64,000 nucleotides of DNA, taken from positions 10,473,274 through 10,537,273 of the forward strand of contig CM019713.1 of the NCBI GenBank assembly GCA_009760885.1, written 5' to 3'. This stretch comes from Achatina immaculata (lineage: Eukaryota; Mollusca; Gastropoda; Stylommatophora; Achatinidae). This document shows, piece by piece, positions 54,281 to 63,540 of the stretch (positions are counted from its first letter, which is position 1; the number at the start of each line of letters is the position of its first letter). A program made the position numbers and the translations under genes. The notes under the pieces are model-generated. The model was not told the DNA's origin. It worked only from the letters and a program-made list of their open reading frames with translations, and searched no databases.

Positions 54281-54937
54281 CCTAGCTGACCAAATCCCTA
54301 TTCTACTTCTCAGTCTTGCCTGCTAGCAACAGAGTACAGTCTGTTCCAGGGGGTCTAATGGAAAGGAAAACCCGGTCCCAGAATTAAGCCATACTGAAGT
54401 CGGTTGCTTCAAACGGAAAGACGTACATCTAGCAGCCGAAGTGTAAACCGTGATACAAGGCAACCACTGTCCTCTTACATGGTTAGGAAGAAGAAGAAGA
54501 AGAAGCGTAACAACAACAACAACAACAATAACAGCAACAAGTCATAGATTCCATATTTGGCCATATTACTGGACAGTTGAAAGTTAATTCACAGAATATT
54601 ATACTTTGAAACGCTAAAGTAAGATCACTCAACGTGGTCTTAAAATCACATTTTCTGGAATCTTCCAGTATTAAAAGATGGAGCCAAAGTAGAGACGAGA
54701 TTAGCACGCGCGCGCGCGCACACACACACACACACGCACACACACAGGCCAAGCCAGGAATGCCTTATTCAACCACACTAAACGAGCGTGGCAATAATAA
54801 TCTGGTCTCACAAAGTGACATTTTCTAAACCTATCCATGTTTTTTTTTTCCCTGACAGGAAAAAAAAAACGCTTACAAAGGTCACCGCGAACCAGACTAA
54901 ACAAACTTCAAGTGACATTCCGTGGATGTTGTAGAGC
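54281..54937. other. Unassigned DNA with AAG/AAC and CA repeats
   Basis: (AAG)n and (AAC)n at 54486-54538 and GC/CA repeat at 54706-54747. No gene recognised. Confidence 0.6.
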
Positions 54938-54969
54938 CCCCCCCCCCCCCCGCCCCCCCCCCCCCCCCC
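54938..54969. repeat. Poly-C run
   Basis: Thirty-two positions, all C except one G; assembly quality is often poor at such runs. Confidence 0.9.
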
Positions 54970-56102
54970 GATGAGTTCATTATTACCTCACCTGTCTGTC
55001 TTTCGAGTAAAATTAATCTCAACGAAGAGGCTCATGGTTCTGACTAAGAGCATCCAGGAAATTGCTTGTCACATTAATAAGCCCCGCCCCGGCCCCGCCC
55101 TGCCATCACCCCTCCCCCTCCTCCTCCTCCTCCTCCTCCCAAGAACCACCTTCCAGGGCTATAACTGTGAAGTCTTTGAGGCGTCTCTGCCAGTCTATGT
55201 CACCGATGCAGCCACATCTGCTTCACCATGTGACCTGTCACGAATGATCATGTCAACAAGGACAGCAGATCCAGTGTTGCTTTCTTCGGCATCACCTACG
55301 TACTTGGATCAAACGGCAGCGACCTTTTGGGTACACGAAGCCGTCAAAGAACACAGAAAACCTGGTGATTTCCTGTACTTTCATTAAGCAGAAAATACAC
55401 GTAATCTGGCGCTAACACGCGGGCCCACGGAGAGCCATATTGGGGCCCTAAGTCAGTTACTAAAGCGCCTCCCCCTCCCTCTCCGAATTCAAATACTGAA
55501 AGTAATTCCATACTCTTCTGAAAGTAAGATATAGGAACTTGTAGGTTAACACCGTCAACGGACCCCTAGCCCTAGGTTTAGAAGTCCAACCCAGTGCCGT
55601 CCTAATGCATGGGGCCAACCTAGGCACTACCCACTGGGCACAAGTGCATGGGGACCCAACCAGCCCATGGAAATCTATGAATTCCTAACATTACTTGCAT
55701 ATGTTAGAGGGAAATGGTGGGTGGGGGAGGGGGTGTTTTCCAGTGCATAATTTTGCCCAGGGGCCCCCGATGCCCTGGTCCAACCTACTCCCACCCCCAT
55801 CAGACCTGCTATGATAACAATAAATAGCATGATCAGTTGTTTTTTTTTCTTTCTTTCGACTGCTCTTACCAAATCTAAAACTCGTATTAAAATATATAAC
55901 ACCAGAAACTGGAGTAACATGTTACGTGTTATACTGGGTAGCAGTTGACTGTAGTTCTTTCGTGGCCACCTCAAAACAAAGTAGTTCTAGTTGCGGAAAT
56001 TGTAGTTTGTAGCATTATTTTGTAGCAGTTGTAGTACAACTGCTACAAAGTGAGCATAGCATTAAAAATGGCGTGGTGTTAGTAGCAGTCGTATTAGTCG
56101 TT
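54970..56102. other. Unassigned DNA, including an unsupported 138-codon frame and a possible hAT-like piece
   Basis: The plus frame 54971-55387 crosses a (CTC)n run (55104-55139) and shows no domain that I recognise. A segment at about 55592-55810 starts 'cagtgccgtcctaatgcat' and contains 'ccaggggcccccgatgccc', a composition seen in hAT-like MITEs, but the second end was not found. Confidence 0.35.
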
Positions 56103-56128
56103 GCAAAAGCAGAAGAAGTAGTAGCAGC

Positions 56129-56166
<38 letters not shown>

Positions 56167-57021
56167 CAGTAGTAGTAGTAGCAGTATAGTAGTAGTAGTA
56201 GCATTACTAGTAGTTGTAGTAGTAGTAGTAATAGTAGTAATTATAGTAGTAGTAGCAGTAGTAGTAGTAGTAGTAGTTGTAGTAGTAGTAGTAATAGTAG
56301 TAATTATAGTAGTAATAGCAATAGTAGTAGTAGTAGTAGTAGCATTAGTAGTAGTTGTAGTAGTAGTAGTAATAGTAGTAATTATAGTAGTAGTAGTAGT
56401 AGTAGTAACATTAGTAGTAGTTGTAGTAGTAGTAGTAATAGTAGTAATTATAGTAGTAGTAGCAGTAGTAGTAGTAGCAGTAGTAGTAGTAGCAGAAGCA
56501 GCAGTAGTAGTAATAATAATAGCAGTAGTAGTAGTAGCAGTAGTAATAGTAGTACTAGTAGTAGTAACAGTAGTAGTAGTAGTAGCAGTAGTAGTAGTAG
56601 CAGTAGCAGCAGCAGTAGTAGTAGTAGTAGCAGTAATAGTATAGTAGTAATAATAGTATTAGCAGTAGTATTAGCTGTAGCAGTAGTAGTAATAGTAGCA
56701 GCAGCAGTAATAGCAGTAGTAGTAGTAGTAGCAGCAGTAGCAGTAGTAGTTGTAGGAGCAGCAGCAATAGCAGCAGTAGTAGTAGTAGTAGTAGTAGTAA
56801 TGGTAATAGTATTAGCAGTAGCAGTAGCAATATTAATAGCAGCAGTAGTAGTAGCAGTAATAGTAGTAGTTGTAGTAGTAGCAGTAGTAGCAGCAATAGT
56901 AGTAGTAGCAGCAGTAGTAGTAGTAGTAGTAGTAGCAGTAGTACTAGTCGTAGTAGTAGTAGTAGTAGTCGTAGTAGTAGTAGTAATATCAGTAACAGCA
57001 AGAGAAATGCTGTTAGTTAAC

Positions 57022-57070
<49 letters not shown>

Positions 57071-57105
57071 ACATCAGTAACAGCAAGAGAAATGCTGATA
57101 GTTAC

Positions 57106-57139
<34 letters not shown>

Positions 57140-57320
57140 ATAGTAGTAATAGCAGTAGTAGTGGTGGTAGCAGTAGTAGTATTCATGGTAGTAGTTGTGA
57201 TGGTAAAAGTAGTAATAATAATAGTAGTACTGACAAAAGTAATAACGCTGGTAGTATAAGGAATATTAATACCATTAGCAGTAGTAACAATAATAAGAAT
57301 AGTAGTAATATTACTAGTGT
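56103..57320. repeat. (AGT)n trinucleotide tract, about 1.2 kb
   Basis: Almost continuous AGT with AGC, AAT, TGT and ATT variants. Blocks of about 66-78 bp ('tagtaattatagtagtag') recur at about 56236, 56296, 56370 and 56445. A unique-like segment with 'cagtaacagcaagagaaatg' occurs twice, at 56990 and 57074. Stop-free frames (poly-Ser, poly-Leu, poly-Val) are artefacts. Confidence 0.95.
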
Positions 57321-57344
57321 CTGGAACTCGTAGTAACGGCAGTA

Positions 57345-57609
57345 AAGATAGATGGTCTCATAGCAAATGCCGTAGGGGATGAAGCATTAGAGACCTCATT
57401 ATGCTGGGCCATCAACGTATGAGGTAGAGTGGCCATTTCCTTTCCTCGCTGCCTTTCCTTCCCAGATTTTCTTTGGTACCCATTTTACGAGGCCGGGTCG
57501 ACCTCGGGGCCGTAGTGGTCGGGAAAAAAATCTCGCTCAGCTGGGGATTCGAATCCTTGACCATTCGGTTGCTAGACGAGTGCTCTAACCACCACGCTAG
57601 CCGATCCCC
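57345..57609 (-). mobile_element. SINE with a third tRNA-like head, inserted at the end of the AGT tract
   Basis: Minus copy. Head 'ggctagcgtggtggttag' (A box) and 'ggattcgaatccccag' (B box), core 'ccccgaggtcgacccgg' followed by 'aaaatgggtaccaaaga' shared with type 1, and a separate 3' part. TSD of 13 bp with one mismatch: 57332-57344 agtaacggcagta, 57610-57622 agtaatggcagta. Confidence 0.88.
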
Positions 57610-57659
57610 AGTAATGGCAGTACTAGTAGTTAAAAGAAAGTATCAGTAATAGTAGTGGC

Positions 57660-57712
57660 ATGATGATGATGATGATGATGGTAGTGGTGGTGGTGGTGGT
57701 GGTGATGGTGGC
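57660..57712. repeat. (ATG)n-(GTG)n microsatellite
   Basis: ATG units followed by GTG units. Confidence 0.9.
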
Positions 57713-58122
57713 GCCACGTCAAAGGGAAAGAAATCAGCACGAAATTGTTTCCACTCTCCTGTATGTGGCGTGAAGATCTGGAAAGAGATCTAGTTATCGC
57801 CCGTGCACTTCAGTTCTCCACCCGTCTGACAAGATTTCTCTCCCCACTGGCTTTCCTAAAGCCTCTCCAGTAACACACGATGCTAAAATCCTGATGGCAC
57901 AGGTCCTGTCTATTGACTGTGCACAGACAGAGGATGTGTTCCTTAGTTTATCCGCCACAGGCGAAAACTACGTACTTGGCTAAACAAATTACAAGACACA
58001 GTAACTGTAGTTCGAGGAGATGTGGAAAAATAAGAAACACTGGTGGACCCTGCTCCAACATATTCTTGGCCATCACCACATATAGAAAGGAATGCTGAGC
58101 CATCATCAGTTCAGAGCGCATG
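57713..58122. other. Unassigned DNA
   Basis: A 61-codon plus frame at 57913-58098 is not supported by any recognisable content. Confidence 0.4.
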
Positions 58123-58130
58123 ACGTAAAT

Positions 58131-58891
58131 CAGTGTTTCCCAGGCTTTTTCGGGTTGTCGCCCCCTTTTCTCCCAGGCCACATCCTCACCATTCCCCCTT
58201 CCCCCCCCCCACACACACACACCACCATTATGTACTATTCGTACAATGATCTATTAAACTAGGATATACATTCTTATATCTTATATCCTTCCCGTGCCGT
58301 TAAACGTCACATAGGGCTCGCAAGGTAGTTCGCCAATTTTTCCTGTCTTCGGCGAGTCTTTCAACCTCATCAAAGGATTTTGTGCCTGTTAATTTGGCCT
58401 TTCTTAACAATGTCCTCTTCAGAGTTTCACGCGGTCTGCCTCTTTTTCTTCGGCCTGTTGTGTTCCACTTGATAACTTGTTTTGGGATTCTCTGATCGTT
58501 TCTTCTCATCACGTGACCAACATATGTCCATCTCCTTTTTCTGATCACCCATGGATATACATTACAGAACAAAAAATCTTCAGCAAACACACCACTTTAA
58601 CAATAAAAAGGAGTAGATTTATAACTCACCTACTGCATTATTTCCTCAACTTTTAATATGATAGATGAGTTTCATGTAGGAGGGACACATGTTTCTCAAC
58701 ATCAGTTTGAAGAAGTGCTAAGAAGGAATGTATAGCTGGCCCAATCTGTTGCTTCGTTTTCCGTCAACGTCCCTCTACTTTTGCCTTTTTCTTCCACCCC
58801 CCCCCCTCCCATTGACTCTGTTTTCTTCACCGCCATCTTGGTCCTTTCTAGCGCCCACAGGGGGCGTTAACACCCACTTTGGGAAACACTG
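58131..58891. mobile_element. hAT-like non-autonomous element with nested family B copy
   Basis: Left end CAGTGTTTCCCAGGC, right end CCCACTTTGGGAAACACTG: inverted repeats sharing CAGTGTTTCCCA. 8-bp TSD with one mismatch: 58123-58130 acgtaaat and 58892-58899 acgtaaag. Without the family B insertion (58273-58552 plus its 11-bp TSD) the element is about 470 bp. It has no transposase frame. Terminal C-rich stretches ('tcgcccccttttctccc' and 'agcgcccacagggggcg') are typical of hAT MITEs. Confidence 0.8.
58273..58552 (-). mobile_element. Family B LINE copy B5, nested in the hAT-like element
   Basis: Minus strand reads RKRRWTYVGHVMRRNDQRIP, KQVIKWNTTGRRKRGRPRET, LKRTLLRKAKLTGTKSFDEV, ERLAEDRKNWRTTLRALCDV, stop: the intact C-terminal tail (58590-58300). 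The 3' repeat is (ATAAG)n-like. Perfect 11-bp TSD, ggatatacatt, at 58262-58272 and 58553-58563. Confidence 0.93.
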
Positions 58892-58899
58892 ACGTAAAG

Positions 58900-59324
58900 C
58901 CTCCTCTACATCACGCTGACGGATTCAAAAATAGCAACGCGAGGTTAGAAAAGGGGAGGAGGGGAAAAGATAACAGGAAAGATCTGCCTTTGCTTTGGCT
59001 CGAAAAGCGAGAATTATCTCACAGGAATAAAGCTTACAAGCGAGAAGATGTTCTAAAGAATTTTGGCAAAAAAGGGTTAATAAAAAATAAATATTCGTTT
59101 ATGAGCTCTAGTTATGAAATCAAATTTTTCATTTTATTTATCTGTTTTATATATTTTTTTAGCATAAAGGTTATGTATGTAAAATACTCAACATACGTGC
59201 AATATTGATTTAAAAAAACGATATTAAATAAATACTTTGCCGCACCAAATCTTTTGATCTCGGTATTTTAATCTTTAACGAAAACATAGATCTATAAGAA
59301 AATATGTTTCTACCTGCATGAAGC
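58900..59324. other. Unassigned DNA
   Basis: A plus frame 58879-59208 begins at the hAT-like element and shows no recognisable domain. Confidence 0.4.
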
Positions 59325-59334
59325 AGAAGCGAAG

Positions 59335-60532
59335 TCAGGCAGTCAGTCATTTGCAAGTCCTTTGCGGAACTTTGCCTCCCTAACAGCTCTCTTGTAGGTC
59401 TCTCCGATATAAGCAAGATGCCCTGCTGCTGATGCATCCATTTGCAGATTATCAACGATGTCTTGCAGCTATTTACCCCTTTGCCTTCTTTTTCCCATTC
59501 TGTGCCCTTCCAAGAATGTCTGAATTATCATGACATTTAATATGTCCAAAATAATTAAGTTCTCTGTCTAATCTTCATTACTAGCCGACATTCTTCAACA
59601 TTAAGTTCTTGTAGTATGGATATTTTTGTTCTTTTTTGTGTCCATGATATTTGAAGGACCCTTCTGTAGCATTTACATTCAAAGGCATTTATGTGTTTCT
59701 CGGCTGTTTTGTCAAGCGTCCAGGTCTCACAGGCATATGTTGCGATGGGAAAGATGCATGCCCTTAAAAATCTTATTTTTGGAGTTCTGTCTATTCCTCT
59801 CCACAGCTTTTGTAATTGTATTTTTTTAGAAGCAATAGATGTCCTCCTTTTAATTTCCCTCGTTGTATCTCCATTATTAATTAGTAATGATCCAAGATTT
59901 TCAAAAGACTTCGAAAGAAAATAGAAGGAGAAATCAATATTGTCCAAGCTGGTTTTAGACAAGGAAGAGGAACAAGAGATCATATTTTCAACATAAGATT
60001 AATAATAGAGAAATGCAGAGAATTTAATGTGAATCTATATTTATCTTTTATAAACTATTCAAAAGCACTTGATTGTGTACAGCACCAGAAACTTTGGGAA
60101 ATAATGGAAAAATTGGGATTTCCAACACATGTGACATAATTAACATCACTGCTGTATCTAGGCCAACAGGCAGCAGTAAGAATAAATGGTGAAACAACAA
60201 CTTGGTTTGATAAAAAACAAGGGGTCCGTCAGGGATGCTTATTCTCGCCTTACTTACTTAACTTGCATACTGAAAATATACTTAAGAATGTTAGAGAATA
60301 TGTAGACAAAGAATATTACGATGCCATAACAAATAGAGATTATGAAATACCACAGATTGGACATGCTGATGACACAGTGCTACTGTCCACAACACAAAAA
60401 GGAATGGAAAAACTAATTATGTCAGTCCGTAAGAACAGCGAAGAACAAAAACCTCTATCTTAATGCAAAGAAAACTAAAATGATGATAAGTGACAAAACA
60501 AATAATGCAAGTGAAAATATATATCAATGAGA
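59335..60532 (-). mobile_element. Family A LINE copy A12 with inverted 5' part (twin-priming structure)
   Basis: 59335-59910 is a minus-strand 3' part (SFENLGSLLINNGDTTREIK, IRFLRACIFPIATYACETWT, SWTQKRTKISILQEL, tail with CTGA-type repeat). From 59911 the element continues on the plus strand with upstream sequence: KIEGEINIVQAGFRQGRGTR, NYSKALDCVQHQKLWEIME, KKQGVRQGCLFSP, the catalytic box GHADDTVLLS and LNAKKTKMM, ending near 60532. Upstream and downstream parts meet in the element about 20 bases apart. Candidate 10-bp TSD with one mismatch: 59325-59334 agaagcgaag, 60530-60539 agaagctaag. One in-frame TAA lies after FPTHVT. This carries the only family A catalytic box in the window. Confidence 0.88.
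59911..60472 (+). pseudogene. Family A reverse-transcriptase domain (inverted segment)
   Basis: Single plus frame from 59911 to the stop at 60460-60462, interrupted only by one TAA near 60136. Motifs in order: AGFRQGRGTRDHIFNIRLII (fingers), INYSKALDCV (first Asp box), GVRQGCLFSPYLLNLHTENI (GxxQG box), GHADDTVLLS (second Asp pair, with His replacing the usual Tyr before ADD), then a KLIMSVRKNSEE helix. The Tyr-to-His change at the catalytic box and the internal stop argue that this copy is inactive. Confidence 0.85.
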
Positions 60533-60539
60533 AGCTAAG

Positions 60540-61335
60540 AGGAATACACAAAAATAGAAGGATAGGTTTTGAAAAAAAAAGGTACAAGAAAGACTGGTCT
60601 TGCTTCAAGGATGTATCTTCTCCTGGCCATGTCTGTTTAGAATGGAGCAGATATCAGACAAAGTTCTGACCTAACAACTTCCTTTTCCTGCAATTTCTCA
60701 TCCACTGTGTCTTCTTTTTATTGCCTCAGTCTATGATATCTGACATAAAGTTCCGTCTACAAAGAGTTATGGCCTGCAGAGATCGTCTTGGCTTTCGCAG
60801 ACTATGTTACAGCATAGTAAGAACATGTTCCAAGTTCTTCCTGCGTTATATAGAAAATGTGTTTTATAAATAGTCCCAATAAAAGGTATCTTCTCGTCTA
60901 ACCACGTAAAGTCTTTATAACCGTTCAAGATGTTCAATGGCGTGGTTCAGCTGTCCTAGATCTAAAATAAAATGTCTTGTTTTTTTTTAGAAAAAGAGGG
61001 CGGAATGTGTTTTAACACAACCCACATTGACACAAAGTCTGTCTGTGCTCATAGTGAAAGCATCAGATAGAAGATTGACGTTTGGGCAATGGGTTATCAG
61101 AGGATAAAAATGTTATAACAGAATGTGCGTTCAAACAGTTTTCTCACATGTGGTAATAACAAAGTCTTTGGTGAAACTTTATTAAGAAATTCTTTTAATA
61201 ATATTTAATTTACGTCACTCATATTGAATGTACAGATTTTGCGACTTGAAAGAAACATCAATTTACAAGAGAGACAAGATGCTGGTTTCCCTTCCACCTA
61301 GCTCGTGTATTTGTCTAGATCCAAGCGAACGTTAT
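60540..61335. other. Unassigned DNA
   Basis: No gene or repeat recognised. Confidence 0.45.
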
Positions 61336-61553
61336 GTGAATTTAGAGAAGACCGTCTTGGAAGGATACATAATGGGGAAAAAGAAAGAGAGGAAGACCAA
61401 GGCGAAGATGGCTGCAAGACATCGTTGATGATCTGTAAATGGATGCATCAGCAGCAGGGCATCGTGCTTACAACCTAGAGGCCTACAGGAAAGCTGTTAG
61501 GGAGGCAAAGTTCCGCAACTGACAGGCAAATGACTGACTGACTGACTGACTGA
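61336..61553 (+). mobile_element. Family A LINE copy A13
   Basis: Plus copy from NLEKTVLEGYIMGKKKERKT to a (CTGA)n tail (gactgactgactgactga). No clear TSD. The frame shifts after GRPR-equivalent residues. Confidence 0.85.
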
Positions 61554-61717
61554 AGAAATGGACAAAATATGCAGCCCTCTCCTTTCTTTCTATTTCCTGC
61601 TTTTCTTGATCCTCCTTTTTTTCTTCTCTCTTGATCCCCTCAGATTTTTTTCTTTTTGTATCTCCCACTCCCTTTCATCCAACGTCATGTTTAATTATTA
61701 TCTTCTATAATTTAACA

Positions 61718-61980
61718 ACGGTCTACGTGGCTGAGGGGTTAGGCACTCGGTTTACTAATCCGGTGGTACCGGGTGTCCCAGCAGTGGGATTTTTTCAGGT
61801 ACACACCACGAACAAGGCCCCGGGGTACCAGAGAACTAGAGAATTCTGGGAAAGTAAAGCGGTCAGGCGTGATACTGACAGCATCACATTCTCATGTGCC
61901 GAAAGTCATGGAAATTGTGGGCCTAAAACAGTATTACCCAACATGCCTTGTTGGCATGGAAACGGCGATTTTAACTTTAC
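61718..61980 (+). mobile_element. SINE type 1 with damaged B box
   Basis: Plus copy with intact A-box-like 'tggctgaggggttagg' but B box 'gggtgtccc' lacking about four bases relative to gggttcaagtccc. Core shortened. 3' end 'aacggcgattttaacttta'. Perfect 13-bp TSD, ctataatttaaca, at 61705-61717 and 61981-61993. Confidence 0.95.
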
Positions 61981-61993
61981 CTATAATTTAACA

Positions 61994-62276
61994 GGGCTAC
62001 ACATTGTTATAATGTGTGCAATTTATATGAGTACTTACATACATACAAACATACATATATACATACATACACGCATACGTACACACATACATACTAGTTG
62101 TAACCCGCCAATAATGAGAATGGAAAAAATAATTAATTTTTTTACTTAAATCGAAGGCGACATAGAAATCAATGGTTTCAGTTAGAGAACTTGCGCCTCA
62201 CTGTTTGAAAATGCCTCACAAAGGTACTATATATTAAGGAAAATCACGAAATTTCACGGAAAAAATCACTTAGGTC
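61994..62276. other. Unassigned DNA with (CATA)n
   Basis: Imperfect CATA/CACA repeat at 62037-62092. Confidence 0.6.
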
Positions 62277-62286
62277 ATGTACACAT

Positions 62287-62711
62287 CAGTCAGTCAATCA
62301 TTTGCAAGCCCCTTGTGGAACTTTGCCTCCCTAACAGCTCTCATGTAGGCCTCTAGGTTGTAAGCAAGATGTCCTGTTACTGATGCATCCATTTCCAGGT
62401 TATCAACGATGTCTTGCAGCCATCTTCGCCTTGATCTTCCTTTCTTTCTTTTTCTAATATGTAACCTTCCAAGACGGTCTTCTCTAGATTATCATAACTT
62501 TTAACGTGTCCAAAATATTTAAGTTTTCTTTGTTTAATCATCTTTACTAGCCAGCCCTCTTCAATATTAAGTTCTTGTAGTATGGATATAGTTGTTGTTT
62601 TTGTGTGTGTGTGTCATTGATATCCGAATAACTCTTCCGTAGCATTTACATTCAAAGGTATTTATGTGTCTCTCAGCTGTTTTTTGTTAAGTGTCCAGGT
62701 CTCACAGGCAT
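62287..62711 (-). mobile_element. Family A LINE copy A14
   Basis: Minus copy from YACETWTLNK to the 3' end with (CTGA)n-type tail ('cagtcagtcaatcattt'). A TGTG expansion at 62601-62611 and several indels. Perfect 10-bp TSD, atgtacacat, at 62277-62286 and 62712-62721. Confidence 0.93.
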
Positions 62712-62721
62712 ATGTACACAT

Positions 62722-63330
62722 ACATTGGTGAATATCACTCGAACGCACCCTACATAGTAGGCCCCTGTCTGTTACCAGAATAAACCCGCCTACACAGAAG
62801 TATCCAAGGAAACGAAACGCAGACTTCCATTTACACTTGTAAGTCTCTTTACTAACGAACTTTGACACAAAAGTAACCTGCATACGCACATTTTCATAAA
62901 CTCAGACGTAGGTTTCCTACTTGCTTTCGTTGTGCACTTCCCACAAATATAGCAAAATACTCCGGTGTGATTCAAGCATAGTGGTAGAAAATGCCATTAA
63001 AAAGACGTTGGTTAGTAAAGAGGAGTTAACAGAGCAACAATGCGAGCCAATCCCCAAAAAGAAATAGTTTTGTTGTGTCACAATAACTTTACCACAAGCA
63101 CATAATAAAAATGCCATTAAATGGAACAAGTCATCTGTTTTTCCAACCTGTATGCAGGCAGAGACGTAAATCCCCGTAATAACGATACATTTATCCAAAA
63201 ATACGAGTATATCTATTACACAGCGCAACAAAAAACCCCCAAAAATTGTTCTTGGTGCTTTGGTTTTTAGGCGTGCTCTTGGGGTTATTTGAGGTGCTGA
63301 TTCAAAACATTGCATTGGATAGACCGCATC
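62722..63330. other. Unassigned DNA
   Basis: Frames of 60-132 codons on the minus strand have no recognisable domain. Confidence 0.45.
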
Positions 63331-63540
63331 AGTTCTAGTTTCTTAGATATGGTTGGCATCAGTTCTAATGTCTTAGATATGGTTGGCATCAGCTCTAGTT
63401 TCTTAGATATGGTTGGCATCAGTTCTAGTTTCTTAGATATGGTTGGCATCAGCTCTAGTTTCTTAGATATGGTTGGCATCAGTTCTAGTTTCTTAGATAT
63501 GGTTGGCATCAGTTCTAGTTTCTTAGATATGGCTGAATTT
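63331..63540. repeat. 30-bp minisatellite, seven units
   Basis: Units AGTTCTAGTTTCTTAGATAT plus GGTTGGCATC at 63331, 63361, 63391, 63421, 63451, 63481 and 63511 (last unit partial). 'agctct' and 'agttct' variants alternate at units 3 and 5. Both strands are open in one frame (MVGISSSFLD / KKLELMPTIS). Confidence 0.97.

Noticed and set aside
53642..54289. 215-codon gene with 18 LFESGSATCSN repeats
   Set aside because: Open frames on both strands follow from a stop-free 33-bp unit. No conserved flanking domain, signal sequence or splice signals were recognised.
54971..55387. 138-codon hypothetical gene
   Set aside because: It crosses a CTC repeat, directly follows a poly-C run of uncertain length and shows no domain that I recognise. 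It could still be an exon, but I cannot support it.
56448..57333. Long poly-Leu, poly-Thr, poly-Ser and poly-Val frames
   Set aside because: They are direct readings of the AGT trinucleotide tract.
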